A DNA stretch of 64,000 bases from a bacterium (GTDB taxonomy: Bacteria; Krumholzibacteriota; Krumholzibacteriia; LZORAL124-64-63), in assembly GCA_024231905.1 (NCBI GenBank), contig JAAEQC010000178.1, forward strand, positions 1 to 64,000. Reading direction: 5' to 3'. This document shows, piece by piece, positions 23,501 through 31,799 of this stretch; within the stretch, counting starts at the first letter, position 1, and the number at the start of each line of letters is the position of its first letter. The notes under the pieces are model-generated. The model saw only the letters and a program-made list of their open reading frames with translations, was not told the DNA's origin and made no database searches. A program made the translations under genes and the position numbers.

Positions 23501-26377
23501 CACGGCGATCTTCACGGTCGGCATGGCCGGCAGCAGGTCCACCGGGGGCCAGAGCATCTCGAAGCCGGCGGTGGCGGTTTCGAGCCAGGCCATGTCGAAG
23601 ACTGGCATTGTCGCAGATTCTTCGTCGTCCACTACCGCGTCGTCGTTCCAGTCCTCGCCGGGGCGCAGACCGGCCAGGACGATCTCCTGGCGGGCGTGGT
23701 CCCGCTGGGTGCCGGACGGGACGCGGTGGATGATCCGTTCGGCCCAGGCCTCGACCACCACGCGGCGGTTCAGGGCGCGGCCCTCGGGGGTCGCGTTGCC
23801 GGCCACGGGGGCCTCCGGACCGCGGCTGTAAACGGCCAGGCGGTCGGCGGGCATGTGCAGGCGCAGGGCCAGGTGGTCGGCCACGGCCTGGGCGCGGGCC
23901 AGGCCGAGGGCGTAGTTGTCGGCGAAGAGGTGCCGGCTCGCCGGGGAGATGCCCTGGCTGTCCGAGTGGCCGACGATACGCAGACTGACGATCTCCAGGT
24001 CTTCCAGGTGTGCGGCAAGACTGTCGAGATCGGCCCGGTCCACCGGCGACAGCACGGCCTCCAGGGACCGGAAGCGTGGTCGCAGCACGACCTCCTCCAG
24101 GGGCAGCCGGACCTGCTCCGGCACCAGGTGCACCGTGGCGCGGGCCGGTTCCGTGCGCACGCCGGTGGTGGTGGGGGTGTCGACCACCAACAGGGCGGCG
24201 GTCTCCAGTTCGGCCCGGCGGGTGGTGGAGTCGATGCGGGCGGTGAAGCTCACGGTGGAGTGCCAGTCGGCGGGGACGTGGCCCAGGCGCCACACGAGCA
24301 CCCCGTGGCGATTCTTCGGATCATCGAGCGCGACGCCGTCGCGGGTGGCGGTGCCCGGGACGAAGGTGGCCCGGTCCGGGAGCATCACCGTCAGCCGTAC
24401 GTTCCTGAGGGGGACACCGGCGCCGTCGAGCTTCACCCGGCTGTCCAGGAGGTCGCCGGTGAGGGTGACGTCCAGCTCGGCGGCGGCCCGGCCGGCAGCG
24501 CGGGGTTTCAGGCGCAGCTGGAAGTCGGTTCGCCAGAGGGATCCGCCCATGACGTCCACGAAGCGGGCGAAGGGGTGGTCCGCCCGGTGGTCGTCCGCGC
24601 CGCAGGCCCCGGCCTCGTACCGGGCCGGCAGGGTCTCCGTGTCGAGCTGAACCACGTGGGCGCCCGGAGTGACGTCCTCGAAGTGGTAGCGGCCCTGCTC
24701 GTCGGTGACGACGCTGGCGCCGTCCTCCAGATAGATCCGCACGCCGGGGACGCCGACGGTGGAGTCGGCCGGAGCGTTGCAGTCGGAGGCGGTGACCCGA
24801 CCCACCAGAAGGGCGCGGTCGAAGAAGAGTTCATCCTCCACGATGATACCGGCCCGGGCGGTGTTGGACCGCATGGCCGCATGGACGGCGTTAGCGGTGC
24901 TCACGGCTTCGCCCTGAGCGGCGGCGACATCCACGGCGGTGACGTAGCGGATGGTGAGGGTGCCGCCGGAGGCCAGGGCGGGCCAGGAGAAGACCAATGT
25001 GCGACCGTCGGCGGAGATTTCCGGGTCGGGCGCGGGGGTGCCGTCGACGGTCACCGAACCGGGCACCAGCCGGAAGCCCCGAGGCAGGCGGTCCTCGATG
25101 GTCAGTTGCAGCGCTTCGTCGACGCCGTTGTTGGCCAGTTGCAGTTCCCAGGGTACGAACTCGCCCGGTGCCACGACCTGCTTGCCGGCGCGCTTGCTCA
25201 GGTAGAGATCGCCGGCTGCGGCGGCGTCCAGGGGGATGTCCAGCACCAGGGGCGGGCCCTCGAACACGTCGAAGTCGCCGCCGCGGGAGGCTAGGTCGTC
25301 GAGATTCCAGGGACCGCCGGGCAGGGACTGCAGATCCGCCAGGCTCGTCCGGGAAGGGGCGAGATAACCTGGGGGAGGATCGATCCGCAGCTGATACCTG
25401 CCCGGCGTGATCCAGGGGAAGCGAAAGCCGCCGGAGGTGAAGTCGAGTACCCCGCCGCCGGCGTCGGTGACGGTGGAGCCGGAGACGACGGCGGCGGGGA
25501 AGAGACTCGTCCCGTCGTCGGCCAGGACTACGGCCGGTTCGCCGGTGAGGGCGTCCACGAGGGAGAGGCGGGCGCCGTCCAGGAGGCGCCCGGTGGCCGA
25601 GTCGAAGACCCGGCAGAGGGGATCGAAGCGGGCGATGGCCTCGGCGGTGTCGTCGGGATAGGCCGTGTCCTGGTAGCGGCCGCGGGCTTCGGCGTCGGCG
25701 CGGGCGGTGAGCAATCCATCGCCGGGGACGCCCTGGTCTCCGCCCTCCGCCTGCACCAGGCCGGCGAAGACGCCGCTGTGCAGGTCGGTCTCGGTCAGGC
25801 GCAGCACCTCGTGATCACCGGTAGCGGCGACGGTGACGCTGACCAGCACGGTTTCGGCCGTGTCGTGGTCCAGGTCCTGATCGGGATCGGCCAGGTGCAG
25901 GAGAATCGGTTCGTTCTGGTGGAAGACGTCTTCGGGGGCCGTGGTCACCGGGCTGGTGAAGTCGTGGAAGGGCACGCTGGTGCCGCCGTCGGCGGGCAGG
26001 GGCGCCCAGGGTCCGTGGACCGTGCCGCTGGTGCTGTATTCGCCAGCCGGCACGAGCAGGATGCCCGTGGCCGTGGACGGCGGGACCACCCGCAGGTAGC
26101 CGAGATCGGCCTGGGTGCGGGTGACCTGGACCGTCAGGGCCACGGTGTTGGAACGGGCGATGATGCCCGTGCGGCCGCCGGCGTCGTAGGCCGCTTCGGC
26201 CGTGTTCAGGAGATGGGTTCCGGGGGGCGTCTGGGCCTGGGCAGTGCCGGCGGCCAGGATCGCCAGCAGCAACACGGCCACGCACACGCTTGATGTGCGG
26301 ATGGCACGGGGCGCCGGTTCCGCGAGGGAACCGGCGCCACCGTTTCTCCGTGATGTGCTGGGCGAAAGCCGCATCAC
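20519..26377 (-). CDS. giant outer-membrane protein: DUF11, SdrD-B-like, OmpA-like and C-terminal beta-barrel regions
   Basis: About 1952 aa. After a signal peptide (VAVLLLAILAAGTAQA, about residues 33-48) come beta-rich modules: a DUF11-like region (residues 390-510; LYLSKRAGKQVVAPGEFVPW), an SdrD-B or carboxypeptidase-regulatory domain (about 525-595; GVPGVRIYLEDGASVVTDEQ), an OmpA-type peptidoglycan-binding domain (about 765-880; RIVGHSDSQG and NRRVVVEAWAE), and other beta domains. From about residue 1250 to the end, repeated amphipathic strands with aromatic ends suggest a beta-barrel. The exact start is uncertain: GTG-ATG at 26377 has a weak ribosome binding site and lies between two hairpins. 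It probably anchors the DUF11 proteins at the cell surface. Confidence 0.82.
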   Translation of the reverse strand: MMRLSPSTSRRNGGAGSLAEPAPRAIRTSSVCVAVLLLAILAAGTAQAQTPPGTHLLNTAEAAYDAGGRTGIIARSNTVALTVQVTRTQADLGYLRVVPPSTATGILLVPAGEYSTSGTVHGPWAPLPADGGTSVPFHDFTSPVTTAPEDVFHQNEPILLHLADPDQDLDHDTAETVLVSVTVAATGDHEVLRLTETDLHSGVFAGLVQAEGGDQGVPGDGLLTARADAEARGRYQDTAYPDDTAEAIARFDPLCRVFDSATGRLLDGARLSLVDALTGEPAVVLADDGTSLFPAAVVSGSTVTDAGGGVLDFTSGGFRFPWITPGRYQLRIDPPPGYLAPSRTSLADLQSLPGGPWNLDDLASRGGDFDVFEGPPLVLDIPLDAAAAGDLYLSKRAGKQVVAPGEFVPWELQLANNGVDEALQLTIEDRLPRGFRLVPGSVTVDGTPAPDPEISADGRTLVFSWPALASGGTLTIRYVTAVDVAAAQGEAVSTANAVHAAMRSNTARAGIIVEDELFFDRALLVGRVTASDCNAPADSTVGVPGVRIYLEDGASVVTDEQGRYHFEDVTPGAHVVQLDTETLPARYEAGACGADDHRADHPFARFVDVMGGSLWRTDFQLRLKPRAAGRAAAELDVTLTGDLLDSRVKLDGAGVPLRNVRLTVMLPDRATFVPGTATRDGVALDDPKNRHGVLVWRLGHVPADWHSTVSFTARIDSTTRRAELETAALLVVDTPTTTGVRTEPARATVHLVPEQVRLPLEEVVLRPRFRSLEAVLSPVDRADLDSLAAHLEDLEIVSLRIVGHSDSQGISPASRHLFADNYALGLARAQAVADHLALRLHMPADRLAVYSRGPEAPVAGNATPEGRALNRRVVVEAWAERIIHRVPSGTQRDHARQEIVLAGLRPGEDWNDDAVVDDEESATMPVFDMAWLETATAGFEMLWPPVDLLPAMPTVKIAVKHDPNWWLSLRINGLRVDKVNFDGTAHDAANTKAVTRWTGVDLREGDNLCEVVARDGGGAEMGRLSRSIHFSGPPVHMELLPEASDLTASGRRPAEIAIRLTDRDGFPVRRGMVGEFGVDAPYEPERVRSEDRKQALGSLEDPRPTYTVGRNGVARVRLEPTTRSGEVVLRVPLLERREEVRAWLEPEARDWILVGLADGTVGWNAVSGNLENLATDDRHEEFYGDGRLAFFARGRVKGRWLLTAAYDSRRDVDDRRSARLFGAVDPDAFYTVYGDASVQTHDAASRAPLYVKLEREKFYALFGDYATGLTITELGRYNRRLTGLKSSIRHGRFDATAFAARAHETYGREEIPGDGTSGIYRLATGNLVVNSEQVTVQVRDRYRSEIVVSEQRLTRFLDYDIDFAAGTLVFREPVFGTDQDFNPRFIVVEYETWDDRDPQWQAGGRAAAHACKQAELGITVLHEGGHGTGGDLAAADLRLDVTESLRLEGEIAGSDTDLEGRHGAFLAELQQRSEMLDAKAWVRRQESGFGLGQQRFGEAGMFKYGADADWRLTRAWKLGGRAYREENLATDAARDLYETRLAWNDGPWASHLGHRQAVDHLAGGDERRSFQLRAGASVGLLRNRLRLRADHEHALHDANENPDFPTKTAAGVEYQFIPQVTTFLDAEATHGSLQDRTNVRTGVRSTPWSGGEATTSLEQEYNEAGTRVYRNAGLKQTLHLNERWSLDGGVDHARVTGDAGGQVNPAISPTAGPREGYTAVALGATCRGPNWRWTQRGEYRDSDTEDKWHLDGSLFVEPTSSLGLQAGARLNRVDGPGTRRAESEVRVGLAWRPPASAWTVLQRLSYKTEDQLGGTFELANWRIVNNVNTTWQAHSWLQIALRHGARYARETVDGRDYRGYTDLFGLEARYFFSRRWDVGLQTSARNSWSSHVHDLSLGAAVGLKVLEDVWLSLGYNVAGFRDRDFTGGYTAQGPFLRFRFRFNQESKHEMLR
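26310..26338. repeat. perfect 12-bp inverted repeat inside the giant gene's 5' region
   Basis: GGCGCCGGTTCC and GGAACCGGCGCC are separated by five bases. It lies about 40 bp inside the coding start of the outer-membrane protein and just before the signal-peptide codons. As mRNA it would form a very stable stem near the start and may limit ribosome entry, or it may mark that the true start is further in. Confidence 0.6.
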
Positions 26378-26387
26378 GAAACCGCCT

Positions 26388-26423
26388 GGCCGGTCCCGCC
26401 GGGAGAATCCCGGGGGACCGGCC
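26388..26423. terminator. strong hairpin between the DUF11 gene and the giant outer-membrane gene
   Basis: GGCCGGTCCC (26388-26397) pairs with GGGACCGGCC (26414-26423), and inside it CCGGGA pairs with TCCCGG. It occupies most of the 60-bp gap between two operon genes and has no T-run in the minus-strand direction. I read it as an mRNA processing or attenuating structure that could lower expression of the giant protein relative to the small secreted ones. Confidence 0.55.
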
Positions 26424-26437
26424 GGTTGGTCGTCGTC

Positions 26438-27517
26438 CTACTGGATGACGACGTCGAAAGTGGTCTGCTCGGTCGTACCGCCGCCCGCGAGCAGGGCGAA
26501 GGTCGCCCGCACGTGGGTCACGGTTGCGTCGTTGCCGTTGGCGTCGGCCACGGGCACGTAGGCCCAGGTCAGACCGCCGTCATCGGAATAGGCGACCGTC
26601 CCGTTGGAGACGACCGAACCCACGCGGAACACGGTGTTGGCCGGAATGGCGTCCACGATGGCTACGTTGTCGGCGTCGCCGGTGCCGGTGTTGCCCAGGT
26701 CGATGGTGTAGGTCACACGGGCGCCCGGGATGGCCTTGGGGTTGGCCACGCCGTTGAACGGGTCCTCGACCACGAGCGAGCTCTTGGCCAGGGTCACGTT
26801 GGCGTTGGCAACGCGGTAGCTGTCACGGCTGGAGAACTGGCCGTCCGTGACCGCGTCGATGATGCCGGCGCCGTCGCCGAAGACGATCTGCACGGTGTTC
26901 GGATCATCGGCCACGCCGCTGTCCTCGGCCGCGTCCACGCCCAGGGCCGCGGGCGTGGCGCCGGTGGCGGCGATCGCGAGCAGGTCGTAGGAAGCCACGT
27001 CGTCGATGACAGCGGTGCCCGGGATGTCGGCCACCACGAAGACGACCACGTTGGCGTCCGCGGCCAGCTCGTCGATGTACGTGGCGGTATCGGCGGCGGG
27101 TTCGTAGGTACCGTTGCCGTTGCCATCCACGAAGACGTTGACGTTGAGCGCGTCGATGGTCTCGGTCAGACCGAAGGCCGCCGCGGCGGCGTCCAGGGCC
27201 TGCAGACGGAAGTCCTGCACCTCGTTACCATCGTTCTGGACCTGGTAGGTCAGAACGCGGAGCGTGGAGCCGGGCAGCACGGTCACGGGACCGGCGTCGA
27301 CGGTGGCCACGGTCAGGTCGATGCGATTATCGACCAGGAACGTGACAGGGACGGTAGTAATGGGGGCCTGGGCCACGCCGCCGACGGCGTAGTCGACGGT
27401 AGCACTGTTGGAAACGGTCGTACCGGACGGCGTACCGACGGCGAAGGCCGTCGAGGCCGTGAGCAGGACGAGCGCTCCCAGCGCCAGGAGCACCAGGGGG
27501 CGAGCCGAGTACTTCAT
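26438..27517 (-). CDS. secreted DUF11-type surface protein
   Basis: A 359-aa protein with a signal peptide (hydrophobic core VLLALGALVLLTASTAFA). The mature part begins VGTPSGTTVSNSATVDYAVG, a start also seen in the protein at 28050-29051 (LGTPAGTEVTTQAAVTWT). It has one or two DUF11-like Ig folds (VTYTIDLGNTGTGDADNVAI) and a Ca-binding-like acidic loop (VDGNGNGTYEPAADT). An AAGGAGGAGAA ribosome binding site is the strongest in the operon, suggesting high expression. It is probably the main secreted component of the locus. No catalytic motif. Confidence 0.8.
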   Translation of the reverse strand: MKYSARPLVLLALGALVLLTASTAFAVGTPSGTTVSNSATVDYAVGGVAQAPITTVPVTFLVDNRIDLTVATVDAGPVTVLPGSTLRVLTYQVQNDGNEVQDFRLQALDAAAAAFGLTETIDALNVNVFVDGNGNGTYEPAADTATYIDELAADANVVVFVVADIPGTAVIDDVASYDLLAIAATGATPAALGVDAAEDSGVADDPNTVQIVFGDGAGIIDAVTDGQFSSRDSYRVANANVTLAKSSLVVEDPFNGVANPKAIPGARVTYTIDLGNTGTGDADNVAIVDAIPANTVFRVGSVVSNGTVAYSDDGGLTWAYVPVADANGNDATVTHVRATFALLAGGGTTEQTTFDVVIQ

Positions 27518-27546
27518 TGTTCTCCTCCTTCAGGGTGATCGCTGCA

Positions 27547-28032
27547 CTACTGCAGCTGGGCGACGTAACCGACGACACCGGTCTCGCCTGGTTCGAGCGC
27601 TCGCTCGAAGACCCAGCGTAGGTGCGTGCAATCAGCCGCGGTTGCCGGCCGCGAACGGCCTGTGGAATCGGTGACACGGAGCTGGGCGAGGTTGTCGAAG
27701 ACGTGCCCGCCGTCGACCGAGAAAACGAGCCTCTGCCCCGGAGCCAGGGCTCCGGTGCGCATCAGCATCATTTGCTCGGGGATGGGGTTGGTGATGACGA
27801 CGTCCTCGGCGGCGTCGGCGCCCCCGTTGAGGTAGCGCATGGTGTAGAACACCTCGTCGCCGGGGACGACCTTGCTGGCCGGTTCCCTCTGCACGGTGAC
27901 CGAGCCGTCGTCGTGCTCGACGACCGTCTCGATCTCGGCCAGGGACTGGAGTTCGACGGCGCCGTCGGCCAGGGCCACGGCATGTCCGGCGAGTATCAGG
28001 ACCGGCACCATGATGAGCATTTTCCACTTCAC
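27547..28032 (-). CDS. small secreted DUF11-type protein
   Basis: A 161-aa protein from GTG with AAGGAGGAGGA five bases upstream, overlapping the previous stop region. It has a signal peptide (MVPVLILAGHAVALA) and a single Ig-like DUF11 unit (VVPGDEVFYTMRYLNGGADA; EDVVITNPIPEQMMLM). The stop lies 29 bases before the next gene. It probably acts as a simple partner or adaptor of the larger DUF11 proteins in the same operon. Confidence 0.78.
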   Translation of the reverse strand: MKWKMLIMVPVLILAGHAVALADGAVELQSLAEIETVVEHDDGSVTVQREPASKVVPGDEVFYTMRYLNGGADAAEDVVITNPIPEQMMLMRTGALAPGQRLVFSVDGGHVFDNLAQLRVTDSTGRSRPATAADCTHLRWVFERALEPGETGVVGYVAQLQ

Positions 28033-28049
28033 GACAGTCCTCCTCCTTT

Positions 28050-29051
28050 TCAGGGGATGGAAACCTGGAACGCGATAATCTGGGGTTGCGAGGTCGCGGT
28101 GAGATCGCCCAACTGGACGGTCAGCGCGCCAGGAACAGTGACGGAATAGTCGCCCGCGTCCATGTCGGCGGCGTCCGAGAGGAGGCCGCCGTTCAGGCGC
28201 AGGGTATCGGGTATGTAAACCGCCGGCGCGGGCACGGGGTCGGTGACGACGACGCTGCGAGCCGTGCCCCCGCCGTCGGCGGTAACGTTGATGTAGTAGG
28301 TGACGACCGAGCCGGGGACGGGATCGATGCCGCCGCCGGGTCCGGCCACGATGGCGGATTTCACCAAGGAGACCGCCACCGATGCGATGCGGAAGACGCC
28401 GGTGGATTCCCGGAACCCGCCGCCGGTACCGATGACCACGTCGGTGCCGTCCACCCCGGCGCCCACGACGATGGTGCCCGGCGCGCCGACTCCCGTGCCG
28501 GCGGTGACGACGAGCTTGCAATGCCCTTCCTGGGCGTCGGTGGCGTCGGCCGGGACGTCGGCCACCAGGAAGAGGATGGCTGCGGCGTCGGCGTCCAGCA
28601 GCGGGTCGTTGGCGCCCAGGGCGTAGATCTCGTCCACGCCGGCGTCGTAGCGTCCGTTGCCGTCGGTGTCCAGGTAGAGGCCGTCCAGGGCCGGGTCGAA
28701 GTCGTCGCCGGCCAGGGCCGTCAGGCCGGTGAGCAGGAAGCGCTCGGGCCCGTTGCCCGTGTTCTGGAGGCGGTAGGTGAGGGCCATGCCCGTCTCGCCG
28801 GGGAATGCTTCGACGTCGCCGGCGTCCTGCCAGACGAGGGCGAAGTCGACGACCTCGTCGACGGTGAAAGTGGTGGGATTGCTGGCGCCGCTGAAGCTCT
28901 CGGCGTCCTTGGTCCACGTCACCGCGGCCTGGGTCGTGACCTCCGTGCCGGCAGGGGTACCCAATGCCGACGCACGGTCCGATCCCGTGACCATGGCTGC
29001 GACGAGGACCAGGACGGCCGCCATCTGGCGCCGCTGCCCGTCCTGCTGCAT
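28050..29051 (-). CDS. secreted DUF11-type protein, first gene of the surface operon
   Basis: A 333-aa protein with a signal peptide (AAVLVLVAAMVTGSDRASA) and a mature part that parallels the product at 26438-27517: GTPAGTEVTTQAAVTWTKD, the acidic segment LYLDTDGNGRYDAGVDE and the DUF11-like GSVVTYYINVTADGGGTAR. The paralogy suggests duplication within the operon. GAGG lies seven bases upstream of the ATG. The 295-bp region upstream is the presumed promoter of the whole five-gene unit. Confidence 0.8.
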   Translation of the reverse strand: MQQDGQRRQMAAVLVLVAAMVTGSDRASALGTPAGTEVTTQAAVTWTKDAESFSGASNPTTFTVDEVVDFALVWQDAGDVEAFPGETGMALTYRLQNTGNGPERFLLTGLTALAGDDFDPALDGLYLDTDGNGRYDAGVDEIYALGANDPLLDADAAAILFLVADVPADATDAQEGHCKLVVTAGTGVGAPGTIVVGAGVDGTDVVIGTGGGFRESTGVFRIASVAVSLVKSAIVAGPGGGIDPVPGSVVTYYINVTADGGGTARSVVVTDPVPAPAVYIPDTLRLNGGLLSDAADMDAGDYSVTVPGALTVQLGDLTATSQPQIIAFQVSIP

Positions 29052-29346
29052 GTGCCAACCTCGAGAGCGGAAGGATTTAAGGGCGACCTTCCGCAGGGCG
29101 GCGCCCGTGCGCCGCGGCTGTCCGGCTGTTCGATCCTCGGTCGGGCGATGACCTTGGATGAGAAGCCGGGTTCAGGGTGGGAGATCGGCGGAAGATGATG
29201 AAGGTTGAGGAATTATTGGGACGCTTGATCTATCATGCAGGCGTTTTCGCTGGGAATCGGAGGCCGGTTTTCATAGGCTGCAGGTTCGTCGCGCGGGACC
29301 GGTGCGGCGGGAGCATGCTTTGATCTCCCGGGGAGGCTCGCAAGTC
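29052..29346. other. divergent intergenic region, surface operon / membrane protein
   Basis: It must hold the promoter of the five-gene minus-strand operon and that of the membrane protein gene. The stretch around 29195-29240 is the most AT-rich part, but I see no convincing paired -35/-10 boxes and no palindrome. Confidence 0.4.
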
Positions 29347-29910
29347 GTGACCGAGAACACCAATATCGCCACGCTGATCACGATCATCTTCGGACTCATG
29401 CTCACGGACCTGTTCGCCAGCGTGCATCGGCTGCTGCGCAACCACCGGCGTATTCGCTGGCACTGGCTGCCGTTGCTGGTGGCCTGGTATGTGCTTGCCA
29501 TGGTCCTGAAGAACTGGTGGGGGCTCGTGTTCGAAGAAGGTGACGGTGTCTGGCGAAGCGGCTGGATCTTCTTCTACTACGGGCATCTGCTCCTACTGCT
29601 CTATCTGGTGGCCTCGTCCGTCCTACCGGACGAGATACCGGCCGACGGACTCGATCTACGGGAATTCTACCTGGACAATCGCCGCCATTTCTGGGGACTG
29701 CTGGCGGGTGTCAATCTGACCCTGTTGGTTTTCGTGCTGCTGAGGCCGGTGCTCACGGAGGCCTCCCTCAACTGGATGGCTGTCCTGTCCAACGCCGTGA
29801 TGGGAGCGATCGCCCTGTCGTTGGTCAAGGTCGGCCGCTTCGGATACCACGCGGTGGTCGTGGTCCTGCTGGTTGCGCTGACCATGTTGGAGATCGTGGT
29901 GAAATTCTAG
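29347..29910 (+). CDS. polytopic membrane protein of unknown function
   Basis: A 187-aa protein with five or six hydrophobic segments covering most of its length. The first helix (NIATLITIIFGLMLTDLFA) starts right after the chosen GTG, with GGGGAGG ten bases upstream; an earlier in-frame ATG would add 15 charged residues. There are no cysteine or histidine clusters that suggest catalysis. I do not recognise the family. It stands alone, 84 bases before the GNAT pair. Confidence 0.65.
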   Translation: MTENTNIATLITIIFGLMLTDLFASVHRLLRNHRRIRWHWLPLLVAWYVLAMVLKNWWGLVFEEGDGVWRSGWIFFYYGHLLLLLYLVASSVLPDEIPADGLDLREFYLDNRRHFWGLLAGVNLTLLVFVLLRPVLTEASLNWMAVLSNAVMGAIALSLVKVGRFGYHAVVVVLLVALTMLEIVVKF

Positions 29911-29993
29911 ACGACCGAACAGAATCCCATGATTCACGTACGTTCCCCGGACCGTCACCCCCGGCAACGACCCGCTTTCCGGAGCCGACCGCC

Positions 29994-30542
29994 ATGAACC
30001 GGACGATCACCACTGTGCGCCTCGAACTGCGCCGCCCCCGACCCGGCGATGCCGCCGCCATGTACTCCTACCGGAGCCTCCCCGAGGTGGTGTGCTTCCA
30101 GTGCTGGGAGCCGGTGTCGGCGGCAGAAGTTCAGGAGTTTCTGGAGGGGCTGCCGGATGTAGCCCCGGCGCCGGCCGGCCAGTGGTTCCAGCTCGGCATC
30201 TATGAACGGGAGAGCGGCACCATGGTCGGCGACCTGGGCCTGCGCACGCGGGCGAGTGTCGAGGACCAGTACGAGGTGGGCATCACCGTGTCGCCGGTCT
30301 GTCAGGGCCGAGGCTACGGTGCCGAGGCACTCACGGCAGGACTCGGTTTCGCCTTCGAGCAACTGGCCGCCCACCGCGTGTACGGGTCCTGCGACCCGCG
30401 CAACACAGCCTCCTTGGCCCTGCAAAAGAAGGTCGGCATGCGCTTCGAGGCGCACCTGGTGGAGGCCTACCCGTTCAAGGGCGGCTGGGCCGACGACGTG
30501 ATCCACGCCATGCTGGCGCGGGAGTGGGCGGCGCGGTCATGA
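29994..30542 (+). CDS. GNAT N-acetyltransferase, RimJ/RimL type
   Basis: A 182-aa single-domain acetyltransferase. The start TTVRLELRRPRPGDAAAMYS is the usual RimJ/RimL opening. The acetyl-CoA motif A appears as VSPVCQGRGYGAEAL (Q-G-R-G-Y-G) and the C-terminal NTASLALQKKVGMRFEAHL is the family's alpha4-beta7 region. The substrate may be a protein N-terminus or a small amine. The stop overlaps the next start (ATGA). Confidence 0.88.
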   Translation: MNRTITTVRLELRRPRPGDAAAMYSYRSLPEVVCFQCWEPVSAAEVQEFLEGLPDVAPAPAGQWFQLGIYERESGTMVGDLGLRTRASVEDQYEVGITVSPVCQGRGYGAEALTAGLGFAFEQLAAHRVYGSCDPRNTASLALQKKVGMRFEAHLVEAYPFKGGWADDVIHAMLAREWAARS

Positions 30543-31339
30543 TGGAGCCCATGACGACCGCGGACCTGGACCGGCTCGCGCTCTTGCAGCCCGAGGGCTG
30601 GTCCGACATCGTGCCCTACTTCCGGTTCTACACGTCGGCAGCGTTCTGTCGGCCCGTCAAGATGGAGCGGGACGGTACTCTCGCCGCCGTGGGGACCGCC
30701 ATCCTCAACGGCGCCACCGGCTGGCTCGCCCACATCATCGTGGCGTCTGACCAGCGGCGGCAGGGCTTCGGCGAGGCGGTCACGCAGCACCTGATCGACG
30801 CCGTCGAGGAGGCCGGTCGGCCGGTCCAGCTCCTGATCGCCACGGACCTGGGCAAGCCCGTGTACGAGCGTCTCGGGTTCACGACCTCGTGCGAGTACGC
30901 CTTCCATGCACCGCGACAACTCGCCCCAGCGCCGGAGTGTGGTTGGGTGCGACGGCTGATAGCCGCGGACCGGGACGCGGTGCTCGAACTCGATCGCGAA
31001 GCCACGGGCGAAGACCGCTCCGCCATGCTGGAGCCTCATCTGGCCGACGGCTGGGCGACGGTGGATCACCATGGGAAGCCGAATGGTTTCCTGCTGCCCC
31101 ACCTGGCCGAGGCCCCGGTGGTCGCCGCAGACCCGGAAGCGGGCCGGGCGCTGCTGCGCCTGCGGCTCGGCCTGTCCGCCGAGAAGGTCGTCATGCCTTC
31201 GCGCAATGAAGACGGTCTCGCCTACGCCGCCGAACTCGGACTCGAGGCGAAGAGCACGGCGGCGCGCATGGTGCGAGGCGGCGGCGACTCCCTCCGCCAC
31301 CACCTGATCTACAACCGGGTAGGCGGGCACTTCGGCTGA
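30539..31339 (+). CDS. GNAT family acetyltransferase with two GNAT-like halves
   Basis: A 266-aa protein. The N-terminal half carries a good acetyl-CoA motif (IIVASDQRRQGFGEAVT) and PVYERLGFTTSCEYAFH. The C-terminal half (VRRLIAADRDAVLELDREATG onward) resembles a degenerate second GNAT without a clear Q-x-x-G-x-G motif. This layout is known from Acetyltransf_18-type proteins. It is translationally coupled to the RimJ/L-like gene, so both may act in one pathway; the substrate is unknown. Confidence 0.82.
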   Translation: MMEPMTTADLDRLALLQPEGWSDIVPYFRFYTSAAFCRPVKMERDGTLAAVGTAILNGATGWLAHIIVASDQRRQGFGEAVTQHLIDAVEEAGRPVQLLIATDLGKPVYERLGFTTSCEYAFHAPRQLAPAPECGWVRRLIAADRDAVLELDREATGEDRSAMLEPHLADGWATVDHHGKPNGFLLPHLAEAPVVAADPEAGRALLRLRLGLSAEKVVMPSRNEDGLAYAAELGLEAKSTAARMVRGGGDSLRHHLIYNRVGGHFG

Positions 31340-31414
31340 GCCGGAGTCGATGATCCTCCCGGTGGCATCTCCCCCCATGGTCATAGTCATGACGCACTTC
31401 CGAAGGGGGAAACC

Positions 31415-31781
31415 ATGAGATCCATCGCTATCGTGGTCACCTTCCTGATCGCAGCCACGCCCGCATTCACCCAGGTCGACTGGGACGCCGCCGAGATCAC
31501 CGGTTGGGAAGCCGGCTGCGAACCTTTCCCGCCGGATCGGCCGTCCTGCTCGGCACCTTCGAGACGGTCATCGTCCTGCCGGGTCCCTACGGATTCTATG
31601 ATGACTGGGGCCTGGGCACCTTGGGCCGCGATGGGGAGCCGGACATCACGCTCACTACCTCGACGCGCTCCCTGTCGAGCATGCCGCCCATGATGTGGCT
31701 GTCCGCGACTATCAACCGAGACTTCGTGCCGGTGCCGGATGACGATGTGGAGTGGGGGCGGTGAAGGCGTTGTATCGCTAA
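31415..31781 (+). pseudogene. frameshifted small secreted protein ending in the WGxVKALYR tag
   Basis: A good ribosome binding site (GAAGGGGGA) and signal peptide (IAIVVTFLIAATPAFTQ) open in one frame. Coding character then continues in the second frame (from about 31504; ETVIVLPGPYGFYDDWG) and the natural end, VKALYR-stop (31761-31781), is in the third. Two apparent one-base losses, near 31500 and 31759, explain this. With one base restored before VKALYR, the end reads like EWG-x-VKALYR, parallel to the intact protein at 51129-51731. It is either a decayed gene or sequencing error. Confidence 0.6.
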
Positions 31782-31799
31782 AGAAGGCTGAATAGAGAA

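Noticed and set aside
21965..25294. A 1109-codon reading frame on the plus strand opposite the giant outer-membrane gene
   Set aside because: It is antisense to a protein with clear signal peptide, OmpA and SdrD-B motifs. GC-rich codon use leaves the antisense phase open; the product is Gly/Val/Ala-rich without domains.
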